Below are positions 1 to 5,023 of a DNA stretch of 5,033 nucleotides, in pieces; position 1 is the stretch's first letter; each line of letters begins with the position of its first letter. The stretch comes from Candidatus Rokubacteria bacterium RIFCSPLOWO2_02_FULL_72_37. GTDB taxonomy: Bacteria; Methylomirabilota; Methylomirabilia; Rokubacteriales; CSP1-6. Location: the NCBI GenBank assembly GCA_001790315.1, contig MGCE01000138.1:6034-11066 (forward strand), given 5' to 3'. The translations under genes were made by a program, and so were the position numbers. The notes below the pieces were generated by a model, which saw only the letters and a program-made list of their open reading frames with translations, had not been told where the DNA came from and made no database searches.

Positions 1-36
1 TACGAGGACCTGGTGGCGGGGGAGACGGTGCTATGA
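1..36 (+). CDS. 3' end of an upstream gene, probably diaminopimelate decarboxylase (lysA), partial
   Basis: Frame 1 from the window edge reads YEDLVAGETVL and stops at TGA 34-36. Eleven residues are too few for a firm identification. Diaminopimelate decarboxylases often end with a motif close to R-R-E-T-Y-E-D-L followed by a short acidic tail, and lysA commonly sits just before dapA, so LysA, the last step of lysine synthesis, is the most likely identity. The stop overlaps the dapA start in an ATGA arrangement, which indicates that the operon begins upstream of this window. The product assignment is inference. That a reading frame ends here is supported by the overlap and by the coupled layout of the genes that follow. 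Confidence 0.5.
   Translation, partial: YEDLVAGETVL
18..24 (+). promoter_or_regulatory. Ribosome binding site of dapA
   Basis: The purine-rich GGGGGAG lies 8 nt before the ATG at 33, a normal Shine-Dalgarno distance. It supports that ATG as the dapA start and lies inside the end of the upstream coding region. Confidence 0.55.
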
Positions 37-920
37 GCGCGAGGTTCCAGGGTTCGTTCGTCGCAATGGTCACCCCGTTCCGGAACGGCGACGTCGACGA
101 GGCCAAGCTCCGGGAGCTCGTCGAGTTCCACGTCGCGAACGGAACCGACGGGTTGATCCCCTGCGGGACCACCGGCGAGTCCCCCACCCTCTCGCACGAC
201 GAGCACAAGCGGGTCGTGGAGATCGTCATCGAGGCTGCCCGGGGTCGCCTCCAGGTGGTGGCCGGCACCGGGTCGAACTCGACCGCGGAGGCCATCGGCC
301 TCACCAGGCACGCGGAGCGCAGCGGGGCGGCCGGCGCGCTCGTCGTGAACCCCTACTACAACAGGCCGACGCAAGAGGGGCTCTACCGGCACTTCCGTGC
401 CGTCGCCGAGTCGGTGTCGATCCCGATCATCGTCTACAACATCCAGAGCCGGACGGCCGTCAACGTCGAGACGCCGACGCTCGAGCGTCTGGCGCGCGAC
501 GTGAGGAACGTCGCCGGCGTGAAGGAAGCGTCGGGGTCCCTCGATCAGATGAGCCAGGTGATCGCGGCGTGCGGGCCCGACTTCTCGGTCCTCTCGGGTG
601 ACGACAACGTCACGCTCCCGCTCATGGCCATCGGCGGTCACGGCGTCATCTCGGTCATCGCGAACCTCCTGCCGAGGGAGACCGCGGAGATGGTGCACGC
701 CGCGCTCGACGGTGACTGGAAGCGCGCGCGCGAGCTGCACTACCGGCTGTTCCCGATGGCGCGTGCCGCCTTCATCGAGACGAACCCGATCCCGATCAAG
801 GAGGCGATGGCGATCGCGGGGCTGCTCGAGCCGGAGTTCCGGCTGCCGATGTGTCGGATGAGTGACGCCAACCGCGAGCGATTGCGGGCGGTGCTCAAGC
901 AGTACGGCCTCGCGAAGTAA
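33..920 (+). CDS. dapA: 4-hydroxy-tetrahydrodipicolinate synthase
   Basis: This cytosolic TIM-barrel aldolase condenses pyruvate with aspartate 4-semialdehyde to give HTPA, the first committed step of lysine and meso-diaminopimelate synthesis. The 295 residues match the usual family length. Visible signatures are GTTGES at 45-50 (pyruvate-binding Thr46/Thr47), NPYYNRP at 106-112 (Tyr109, the tyrosine contributed across the dimer), YNIQSRT at 135-141 (catalytic Tyr135 and substrate-binding Arg140), and VKEASG at 163-168 with Schiff-base Lys164. GDD at 189-191, GVISVIAN at 204-211 and NPIPIK at 251-256 complete the pattern. All expected catalytic residues are present, so the enzyme should be active. 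The start is fixed by the ATGA overlap with the preceding gene and by the upstream GGGGGAG. dapB follows 12 nt downstream. The family also includes N-acetylneuraminate lyase and other aldolases, but the motifs and the dapB neighbour argue for DapA. Confidence 0.97.
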   Translation: MSARFQGSFVAMVTPFRNGDVDEAKLRELVEFHVANGTDGLIPCGTTGESPTLSHDEHKRVVEIVIEAARGRLQVVAGTGSNSTAEAIGLTRHAERSGAAGALVVNPYYNRPTQEGLYRHFRAVAESVSIPIIVYNIQSRTAVNVETPTLERLARDVRNVAGVKEASGSLDQMSQVIAACGPDFSVLSGDDNVTLPLMAIGGHGVISVIANLLPRETAEMVHAALDGDWKRARELHYRLFPMARAAFIETNPIPIKEAMAIAGLLEPEFRLPMCRMSDANRERLRAVLKQYGLAK

Positions 921-932
921 GCCAGGGCCCCG

Positions 933-1736
933 ATGCCCGACATCGTCGTCGCCGGCGCCGCCGGCCGCATGGGCCATCGCATCGTCGCCTGCGTGCAGGA
1001 CTCGCCCGATCTGCGGCTGGCCGCCGCGCTCGAGGCGCCCGGGCACGGCGCCATCGGGCGCGACGTCGGCGAGCTGGCGGGGGTGGGCAGGCTCGGCGTC
1101 GCCGTCACCGCGGACGCCGCCGCGGCGATCGTGCCGGACCGCGTCCTCGTGGAGTTCTCCGTGCCGGACGCGAGCCTCGAGCACCTGCGCCTCGTCGCCC
1201 GAACCGGTGCGCGCGCGGTCATCGGCACGACCGGCTTCAGCGGGGCGCAGCGCGAGGAGATCGAGCAGCTCGCCCGCCGGTCGGCCATCCTCGTCTCGCC
1301 GAACATGTCGGTCGCGGTGAACGTGGCCTTCACGCTGCTCGCGACCATGGCGAAGGCCCTCGGCGACGACTACGACGTCGAGATCACCGAGATCCACCAC
1401 CGCTTCAAGAAGGACGCGCCGAGCGGTACCGCCCTCCGGATGGGTGAAGTCGTCGCGGCGGCGCTCGGGCGGGATCTCGGCCAGGTCGCCGTCTACGGGC
1501 GACAGGGCCTCCCGGGCGAGCGGGCCCGGCCGGAGATCGGGATCCTCTCGCTCCGGTCGGGTGACGTGGTCGGCGAGCACACCGTGTCCTTCGGGACGCT
1601 CGGCGAGCGGCTCGAGCTGACGCACAGGGCGCACAGCCGCGACACGTTCGCGCGAGGCGCCGTCCGCGCGGCGCGCTGGCTGGCGGCCCAGCCGCCGGGA
1701 CTCTACTCGATGCAGGACGTCCTGGGTCTCGCCTGA
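933..1736 (+). CDS. dapB: 4-hydroxy-tetrahydrodipicolinate reductase
   Basis: This enzyme reduces and dehydrates the DapA product HTPA to tetrahydrodipicolinate using NAD(P)H in the cytosol. Its 267 residues are normal for the family. The N-terminal Rossmann fold shows GAAGRMG at 8-14, and the acidic Glu34 lies where E. coli DapB contacts the adenosine ribose. EFSVPDA at 74-80, GTTG at 98-101 and SPNMSVAVN at 122-130 follow. The catalytic signature EIHHRFKKDAPSGTA at 153-167 supplies the His155/His156 pair and Lys159 or Lys160. GERLELTHRAHSRDTFARGA at 224-243 is the conserved C-terminal region. No key residue is missing. The start codon is 12 nt after the dapA stop, with only a weak AGGG at 924-927 as a possible ribosome binding site, so translation may depend partly on coupling to dapA. 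The later DAP-branch genes (dapD/C/E or dapL) are not in the window. Confidence 0.97.
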   Translation: MPDIVVAGAAGRMGHRIVACVQDSPDLRLAAALEAPGHGAIGRDVGELAGVGRLGVAVTADAAAAIVPDRVLVEFSVPDASLEHLRLVARTGARAVIGTTGFSGAQREEIEQLARRSAILVSPNMSVAVNVAFTLLATMAKALGDDYDVEITEIHHRFKKDAPSGTALRMGEVVAAALGRDLGQVAVYGRQGLPGERARPEIGILSLRSGDVVGEHTVSFGTLGERLELTHRAHSRDTFARGAVRAARWLAAQPPGLYSMQDVLGLA

Positions 1737-1747
1737 GCGGCGGGGGT

Positions 1748-2107
1748 ATGACCGACAAGCTCCTCCTCGAGGACGTCCGCTTCTGGGGCCGTCACGGGCT
1801 CACGAAGGCCGAGCAGGCGATCGGCGCCTGGTTCTCTGTCGACGTCGAGCTCGCCCTCGACCTCGACGCGGCGATCGTGTCGGACCAGGTGGGCGCGACC
1901 GTCGACTACGGGCTGCTGGCGCGCCGCATCGTGGACCTCGGCACGACCAGCCGGGTGAATCTGATCGAGCGCCTCGCGGGGGTGCTCGCCGAGTCGCTCC
2001 TGCGCGAGTTCCCGGCGCGGGAGATCCGCGTGCGCGTCCGCAAACTCACGCCGCCGCTCGAGGGGCTGGTGGGGACGCCGGCCGTCGAGCTCGTGCGGAG
2101 GCGCTGA
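1748..2107 (+). CDS. folB: Dihydroneopterin aldolase
   Basis: FolB cleaves 7,8-dihydroneopterin to 6-hydroxymethyl-7,8-dihydropterin and glycolaldehyde, a middle step of folate synthesis. The protein acts as a small cytosolic oligomer. The 119 residues match the usual size of about 120. The N-terminus (LLLEDVRFWGRHG, 5-17) follows the family pattern. Glu22 matches the pterin-side glutamate, Tyr54 in VDYG matches the catalytic tyrosine, Glu74 in NLIERLA is the pterin-anchoring glutamate, and Lys99 in VRKLTPPLEG is the catalytic lysine. The gene begins 11 nt after dapB and its TGA overlaps the folK ATG by one base (TGATG), a typical folB-folK coupling. The ribosome binding site is poor: a run of five G at 1742-1746 lies almost against the ATG. 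The related enzyme FolX is possible in principle, but adjacency to folK favours FolB. Confidence 0.95.
   Translation: MTDKLLLEDVRFWGRHGLTKAEQAIGAWFSVDVELALDLDAAIVSDQVGATVDYGLLARRIVDLGTTSRVNLIERLAGVLAESLLREFPAREIRVRVRKLTPPLEGLVGTPAVELVRRR
2097..2101 (+). promoter_or_regulatory. Ribosome binding site of folK
   Basis: GGAGG lies 5 nt before the ATG at 2107 and inside the last codons of folB. It fixes the folK start at the TGATG junction and shows that folK can be initiated independently as well as by coupling. Confidence 0.65.
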
Positions 2108-2655
2108 TGCCGCGGGTCTATCTCGGCCTGGGCTCGAACTCCGGTGACCGGCTGGCGCTGCTGCGCGCCGCCCTCGAGCGCTTGCGACGGCTCGACGCGG
2201 TCGCGATGGTCGAGGCCTCGCGCCTCTACGACGCCGAGCCCTGGGAGAGCGAGCCCGGACAGACGGCCGACGAGGTGCCGCGCTACCTGAACTGCGTCGT
2301 CGCCCTCGAGACCGCGCTCCCCGCGCAGGCCCTCCTCGCGGAGCTGCAGGTGATCGAGCACACGCTGGGGCGCACGCGGCCGCCGGGCACGCCGGAGGCG
2401 AGGCGGTTCGCGCCGCGCACGCTCGACATCGACATCCTCTTCTACGGCGACGAAATCGTCTCCACGCCGGACGACCTGCACGTACCGCACCTGCTGCTCG
2501 CCGAGCGCGCGTTCGTGCTGCATCCGCTCGCCGACCTCGCCCCCGACCTCGAGCATCCGATCCTGTATCGCACCGTTCGTCAGCTCCTCGAGGACATGGA
2601 AGACGATCACGACGTCCGGCCGGGCGATTACCCGCTCCGCTGGTTCGAGGACTGA
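2107..2655 (+). CDS. folK: 2-amino-4-hydroxy-6-hydroxymethyldihydropteridine diphosphokinase (HPPK)
   Basis: HPPK transfers diphosphate from ATP to 6-hydroxymethyl-dihydropterin, the FolB product, preparing it for FolP (not in the window). Family signatures appear in order: LGLGSN at 6-11, RYLNCVVALET at 59-69 (Asn62 of the pterin pocket), IEHTLGRTR at 83-91 (Glu84), and FAPRTLDIDILFYG at 101-114. This last carries Arg104 and the two magnesium-binding aspartates Asp107 and Asp109. VPH at 126-128 and RAFVLHPL at 134-141 follow. The aromatic residue before the PRTLDID motif is Phe101, where E. coli has Trp. At 182 residues the protein is about 20 longer than E. coli HPPK (159). Much of the extra length is an insertion at about 47-58 and an acidic C-terminal tail (EDMEDDHD at 162-169, ending WFED). 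The catalytic set is complete. The gene overlaps folB by 1 nt and ends 1 nt before the sigma factor start. Confidence 0.96.
   Translation: MPRVYLGLGSNSGDRLALLRAALERLRRLDAVAMVEASRLYDAEPWESEPGQTADEVPRYLNCVVALETALPAQALLAELQVIEHTLGRTRPPGTPEARRFAPRTLDIDILFYGDEIVSTPDDLHVPHLLLAERAFVLHPLADLAPDLEHPILYRTVRQLLEDMEDDHDVRPGDYPLRWFED
2647..2651 (+). promoter_or_regulatory. Ribosome binding site of the sigma factor gene
   Basis: GAGGA lies 5 nt before the GTG at 2657 and inside the last codons of folK. The next in-frame ATG lies far inside the sigma domain, so this site decides the GTG start. Confidence 0.6.
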
Positions 2656-2656
2656 C

Positions 2657-3169
2657 GTGGCGACGGGCGACTTCCAGCGGCAGGCCCTCCAGCACCTGGA
2701 CGCGCTCTACAATTTCGCCGTCTACCTCACCCGGAAGCCGCCGGAGGCCGACGATCTCGTTCAGGAGACCTACCTCCGGGCGTTCCGGTTCTCTCACCGC
2801 TTCGAGCCGGGAACCCACCTCCGGGCGTGGTTGTTTCAGATCCTGAGGAACACGTTCCTGACCTTCTACCGGCTCCGGGAGCGGGAGTCCGCGCTCGCCG
2901 AGGACGGGGTGCCGGACTGGGACGTGCCCATGTTCCACGACGCTCCCGACGAGTCGTCGAGCGCCGTGGACGCGCACACCGACCTCGAGCGCGCCATGTT
3001 CCGCCTGCCCGAGGAGTTCCGGACCGTGCTCCTCCTTGCGGAGGTCGAGGGCATGCCGCTCGAGGAAATCTCCCGCGTCATGGCCTGCCCGGTCGGCACC
3101 GTCAAGTCGAGGATCTTCAGGGCGAAGGAGCGACTGCGGACGTTGCTCCGGGACTACGAAGGACGATGA
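2657..3169 (+). CDS. ECF (group 4) RNA polymerase sigma factor
   Basis: This extracytoplasmic-function sigma factor of 170 residues should direct RNA polymerase to a specific promoter set, typically in response to an envelope or redox signal. Sigma region 2 covers about 10-75 and includes PPEADDLVQETYLRAF (28-43), the core-polymerase-binding helix, and RAWLFQILRNTF (56-67), the -10 recognition region. An acidic linker at about 82-108 follows. Region 4 covers about 112-165 with LPEEFRTVLLLAEVEGM (117-133) and the helix-turn-helix LEEISRVMACPVGTVKSRI (135-153). It looks most like the SigR/SigH-RpoE type, but I cannot fix an ECF group. The start is GTG, one base after the folK stop, supported by GAGGA. 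The stop overlaps the next ATG as ATGA, the usual layout for a sigma factor followed by its anti-sigma factor. I see no promoter of its own directly upstream, so it may be read with the dap-fol genes. Confidence 0.95.
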   Translation: MATGDFQRQALQHLDALYNFAVYLTRKPPEADDLVQETYLRAFRFSHRFEPGTHLRAWLFQILRNTFLTFYRLRERESALAEDGVPDWDVPMFHDAPDESSSAVDAHTDLERAMFRLPEEFRTVLLLAEVEGMPLEEISRVMACPVGTVKSRIFRAKERLRTLLRDYEGR

Positions 3170-3867
3170 GCGAGCGCCTTTCCGATTCGTCGGACGAGAT
3201 CCTGGGCCGCCGGCTCGCGGCCGAGCTCCCGCGCCATGCGGCGCCGGGCCGGTTGCGGGTTGCGATTCTCGAGGCCGCCGAGCCGCGAGCGCGGCGCGTG
3301 TCGTGGCTGCCGCCCGTCGTCGCCGCGCTCGCGACCGCGATGGTGCTCGTCCTCGGCTTCGTGCCGATGCTCCCGCGGATCCTTCCGGCCGACCCGACCG
3401 AGCGCCTGATGCGCGCGGTCGTCGCCGAGCACACGCGGGCGGCCCTCTGGGGTGCGCGCCGGGCGGAGGCGCTGCCGGCCGGGCTCCCGTGGCTCGCCCA
3501 GCAGTCGGGGATCAGCCTCCGCGAGGGCTTCGTCGGCGACGACCGTCTCGCGTTCGCCGGCGCCGAGCCCGTCTACCTCGACGGGCGCCGCGGCCTGGCC
3601 CTCTACTACCGCGATCGGGACGGCCACCTGCTCACCTACACGGTGCTGCCGGCGCCGGACCTCAAGATGCCCGATCGCGGCCGCGTCCAGATCGCGCGCT
3701 GGCGGCCGGCGCTCCTGCGCGCCGACGGCGCCGCCGCCTGGTTGTGGAAGCACGGCGACCTGGCGTGCTTCCTCGTGGCGGAGTTGGCGGTGCCGCAGGA
3801 CCTGGAAGAGTTCAAGGATTACTTCGCCCGCGTCCGCGCCGCGACGGAGCCCGTCGCCGCGAATTGA
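3166..3867 (+). CDS. Putative membrane-anchored anti-sigma factor without a visible zinc-binding motif
   Basis: The 233-residue protein probably binds and restrains the upstream ECF sigma factor. It overlaps the sigma gene by 4 nt (ATGA). A cytosolic N-terminus of about 46 residues is followed by one membrane segment at about 47-69 (WLPPVVAALATAMVLVLGFV) and a large C-terminal domain, presumably outside the membrane. That domain has the pattern of transmembrane anti-sigma proteins: AVVAEHTRA (84-92), a mid-domain YLDGRRGLALYYR (137-149) and a late WLWKHGDLACFLVAEL stretch (192-207). The N-terminal H-x3-C-x2-C zinc-finger motif of ZAS anti-sigma factors is absent. The only cysteine is Cys201 and the N-terminus has a single His24. 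The segment RRLAAELPRHAAPGRLRVAI (15-34) resembles the helix that normally follows the zinc finger, so the domain may be shortened. GAAGGA-like purines are weak here; GAAGGA at 3158-3163 sits only 2 nt from the ATG, so coupling to sigma translation is likely. The membrane topology is clear; the anti-sigma role is inferred from position and domain pattern. Confidence 0.8.
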   Translation: MSERLSDSSDEILGRRLAAELPRHAAPGRLRVAILEAAEPRARRVSWLPPVVAALATAMVLVLGFVPMLPRILPADPTERLMRAVVAEHTRAALWGARRAEALPAGLPWLAQQSGISLREGFVGDDRLAFAGAEPVYLDGRRGLALYYRDRDGHLLTYTVLPAPDLKMPDRGRVQIARWRPALLRADGAAAWLWKHGDLACFLVAELAVPQDLEEFKDYFARVRAATEPVAAN

Positions 3868-4037
3868 TCGTCCGCTGGCCCTCGGGGCCGGGCGGGAGGG
3901 GCCGCGGGACCACGCGGCATGCGTGCGCTGCTCCGCGACGGCTGGGCTCCATCCAGGCACACGACGCCCGCCGCGCGCGGGGCGGGAACGGGTTCCCGCG
4001 GCCCCTCCCGCCCGGCCCCGAGGGCCAGCGCGCGATC
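3866..4037 (+). repeat. Large inverted repeat: 37-bp perfect arms, 84-bp spacer
   Basis: Bases 3873-3909 are the exact reverse complement of 3994-4030. After one mismatch and one G-T wobble (3871-3872 against 4031-4032) the pairing resumes for five more bases (3866-3870 with 4033-4037), giving 44-bp arms with two mismatches around an 84-nt spacer. The arms are extremely GC-rich, and each contains its own short palindrome (GGCCC-TCG-GGGCC at 3877-3889 on the left). The repeat begins inside the anti-sigma TGA (3865-3867). No U-run follows the right arm, so it is not a classical intrinsic terminator, although such a stem in RNA could stop transcription or protect the upstream mRNA end. The layout also resembles paired REP sequences or a small non-autonomous palindromic element. 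No transposase or recombinase is present in the window. Confidence 0.9.
3982..3999 (+). repeat. Short palindrome nested at the edge of the right inverted-repeat arm
   Basis: GCGGGAACGGGTTCCCGC has 8-bp perfect arms around a central GG. Its right half overlaps the first bases (3994-3999) of the right arm of the large inverted repeat, so the two pairings exclude each other at this edge. It could form a small local hairpin or a dyad protein-binding site. No function can be assigned from sequence alone. Confidence 0.6.
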
Positions 4038-4042
4038 GCTCG

Positions 4043-4076
4043 CAGGATCGCGCAGGCGTTCACAGGATCGCGCAGG
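4043..4076 (+). repeat. Two-copy 14-bp direct repeat, 20-bp period
   Basis: CAGGATCGCGCAGG occurs at 4043-4056 and exactly again at 4063-4076, with a 6-bp spacer. A 20-bp period is close to two helical turns, so both copies would face the same side of the DNA, as expected for paired protein-binding sites. An 11-base piece (GGATCGCGCAG) recurs at 4581-4591 inside the nucleotidyltransferase gene, so the motif is not unique to this spot. The array lies about 90 bp before the nucleotidyltransferase start, and an operator role is only a guess. Confidence 0.6.
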
Positions 4077-4147
4077 AGGCACGCGAGCGGCTCGGCGGGC
4101 GGTCGTGGCCGGGCGGGCGCCACGCCACGGGATGCGCCGGCCCGGCG

Positions 4148-4156
4148 TGATACAGT
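4148..4156 (+). promoter_or_regulatory. Possible extended -10 promoter element for the nucleotidyltransferase gene
   Basis: TGATACAGT combines an extended TG with TACAGT, which matches four of six positions of TATAAT, and is one of the few AT-richer spots in this GC-rich stretch. No good -35 hexamer is visible 16-18 bp upstream. It ends 8 nt before the GTG at 4165, the spacing expected if transcription starts at or next to the start codon (leaderless mRNA). This would also explain why that GTG lacks a Shine-Dalgarno sequence. Confidence 0.3.
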
Positions 4157-4164
4157 CGGCCCCG

Positions 4165-4623
4165 GTGCTGGATCTCTACGACGAGCTCCGCCGGATCGTG
4201 GCCGCGCTGGACGCTGCCGACATCCCGTACGCGCTCGCCGGCGGGCTCGCCGTGTCGATCTACACGACGCCGCGCGCGACGGAGGACATCGATCTGCTGA
4301 TCGCGCGCGCCGATCACGGGCGTGTCGTCGAGGCGCTCGGGCCGGCTGGCTTCCGGCCGGCCGCCGGACCGATGCGGGTGGCGGGAGGTCGCCTGGAGAT
4401 CCAGCGGCTGACGAAGATCGACGGCGCCGACCTGCTTCCGCTGGATCTGCTGATGCCCACCGACGCCGAACTCGCCGCGCTCTTGCAAGACCGCGCGCAT
4501 CTGGCCATCGAGGGGCGTGGGATCTGGGTTGTCGGCCTCGGAGCGCTTCGGACACTGAAGCGCCTCAGGGGATCCGCGCTGGATCGCGCAGACCTCGAAG
4601 CGCTGGGTCCGGACGATCGATGA
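4165..4623 (+). CDS. Small nucleotidyltransferase of the AbiEii/DUF6036-like group
   Basis: The 152-residue protein has the polymerase-beta-type nucleotidyltransferase core. ALAGGLAVSIY (23-33) supplies the GG turn, and PRATEDIDLLI (36-46) gives the Asp41-x-Asp43 metal-binding pair. LPLDLLM (91-97) offers Asp94 as a likely third carboxylate. The C-terminal LRTLKRLRGSALDRADLEAL (128-147), with Lys132, Asp140 and Asp143, follows the K-x-n-D-x-x-D pattern common in small stand-alone family members. Such proteins transfer NMP groups to tRNA, protein or small molecules, and several are toxins or antitoxins; the substrate here cannot be told. The start is uncertain: in-frame alternatives are ATG 4132 and GTG 4147, none with a good ribosome binding site. 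I chose GTG 4165 because the family core begins there and a possible -10 lies just upstream. Its stop overlaps the next gene by ATGA. Confidence 0.82.
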   Translation: MLDLYDELRRIVAALDAADIPYALAGGLAVSIYTTPRATEDIDLLIARADHGRVVEALGPAGFRPAAGPMRVAGGRLEIQRLTKIDGADLLPLDLLMPTDAELAALLQDRAHLAIEGRGIWVVGLGALRTLKRLRGSALDRADLEALGPDDR

Positions 4624-4973
4624 CGGCGCGCGACGCCACACTCGCGCTCCGCAAGGTCGCCGCGCTCCGCGCGCTCTGTCTGCGGCTCCCGCACCTGCCC
4701 ACCCCCGCCGAGCAGGAGCGGCTCCGGCAGTTCGAGACGCTCGTCGCCTCACCCGAGGCCGCGACAGACGTCGACGTCGACGCGCTCGTCGTGGGCTGGC
4801 GGCGCTGGTGGCTCACCGGCCGGATCGACCTCCTGCTCGCGATGGCGAGCCGCCTGCCGGCCGCGCTCGCCGAGCGGGACCTGCGGCTCGCGGGGTACCT
4901 GCAAGCCGCGCGGATGCGCAACTCCGCAGAGGAGCGGCCGCCGCCCCCCCCGACGGCGACCCACAGGGCGTGA
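4620..4973 (+). CDS. Helical protein of unknown function paired with the nucleotidyltransferase
   Basis: I do not recognise this family. The 117-residue product begins at an ATG overlapping the nucleotidyltransferase stop (ATGA), so the two are almost certainly made together. It looks mostly alpha-helical, with likely helices at about 4-23, 29-44, 53-78 and 80-100. There are no transmembrane segment, signal peptide or DNA-binding motifs I can name. The most distinctive part is a tryptophan/arginine cluster, GWRRWWLTGR at 59-68. The HEPN R-x4-6-H motif and AbiEi-like winged-helix features are not visible. The C-terminus becomes proline-rich (five Pro at 107-111) across a run of eight C, where one base more or less would change the end of the protein. 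The tight pairing suggests a partner, antitoxin or substrate adaptor for the nucleotidyltransferase, which is inference from layout only. Confidence 0.72.
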   Translation: MTARDATLALRKVAALRALCLRLPHLPTPAEQERLRQFETLVASPEAATDVDVDALVVGWRRWWLTGRIDLLLAMASRLPAALAERDLRLAGYLQAARMRNSAEERPPPPPTATHRA

Positions 4974-5023
4974 ACGAATCCGACGCGCGGGATCCGGTGG
5001 GAGTCCCGGGGGGGGGCGGCGGC
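4937..5023 (+). repeat. 15-bp inverted repeat built on C8 and G9 homopolymers
   Basis: Bases 4937-4951 (GCCGCCG then eight C) are the exact reverse complement of 5009-5023 (eight G then CGGCGGC), with a 57-nt spacer containing the stop codon of the preceding gene. The G run is actually nine long (5008-5016), so several pairing registers are possible. A second C run (5027-5032) can pair with the same G run. It may be a transcript-end structure, or simply low-complexity sequence. Confidence 0.6.

Larger units (their letters stand above)
3868..4164. other. Non-coding intergenic stretch between the operon and the accessory cassette
   Basis: About 300 bp contain no credible gene. Frames open through it only because the GC content is high, and their translations are arginine-, proline- and alanine-rich without motifs. 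What it does hold is the large inverted repeat, a two-copy 14-bp direct repeat at 4043-4076 and a possible promoter just before 4165. It marks a sharp change from the tightly packed operon on the left to the two-gene cassette on the right. Confidence 0.7.

Noticed and set aside
1703..2977. A 424-residue open frame on the - strand.
   Set aside because: It lies opposite dapB, folB, folK and the sigma gene, all of which have full family motifs. Long antisense frames are expected at this GC content.
3984..4010. GGGAAC at 3984-3989 as a SigR-type -35 element for the window's own sigma factor.
   Set aside because: No GTT-like -10 element is found at the expected 16-18 bp distance, and the hexamer is explained by the local palindrome.
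3866..4037. The inverted repeat as a classical Rho-independent terminator.
   Set aside because: The loop of 84 nt is far too long and no U-run follows the right arm. It may still affect transcript ends, so it is listed as a repeat only.
4043..4076. The direct repeats as a CRISPR array.
   Set aside because: There are only two 14-bp units with a 6-bp spacer and no cas genes, well outside CRISPR dimensions.
3036..4619. A very long open frame on the + strand that continues into the small helical protein at 4620.
   Set aside because: It passes out of frame through the sigma, anti-sigma and nucleotidyltransferase genes with an Arg/Ala/Gly-rich translation. Only the part after ATG 4620 looks like a real protein.
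3919..4623. A longer nucleotidyltransferase starting at ATG 3919 (234 residues).
   Set aside because: The extra 80 or so residues are arginine/proline/alanine-rich, run through the spacer and right arm of the inverted repeat, have no well-spaced ribosome binding site and match no family. The conserved core begins near 4165.
4165..4973. A standard AbiE pair or a HEPN/MNT pair.
   Set aside because: The partner gene is downstream, lacks a winged-helix AbiEi appearance and lacks the HEPN R-x4-6-H motif, so naming either system would over-claim.
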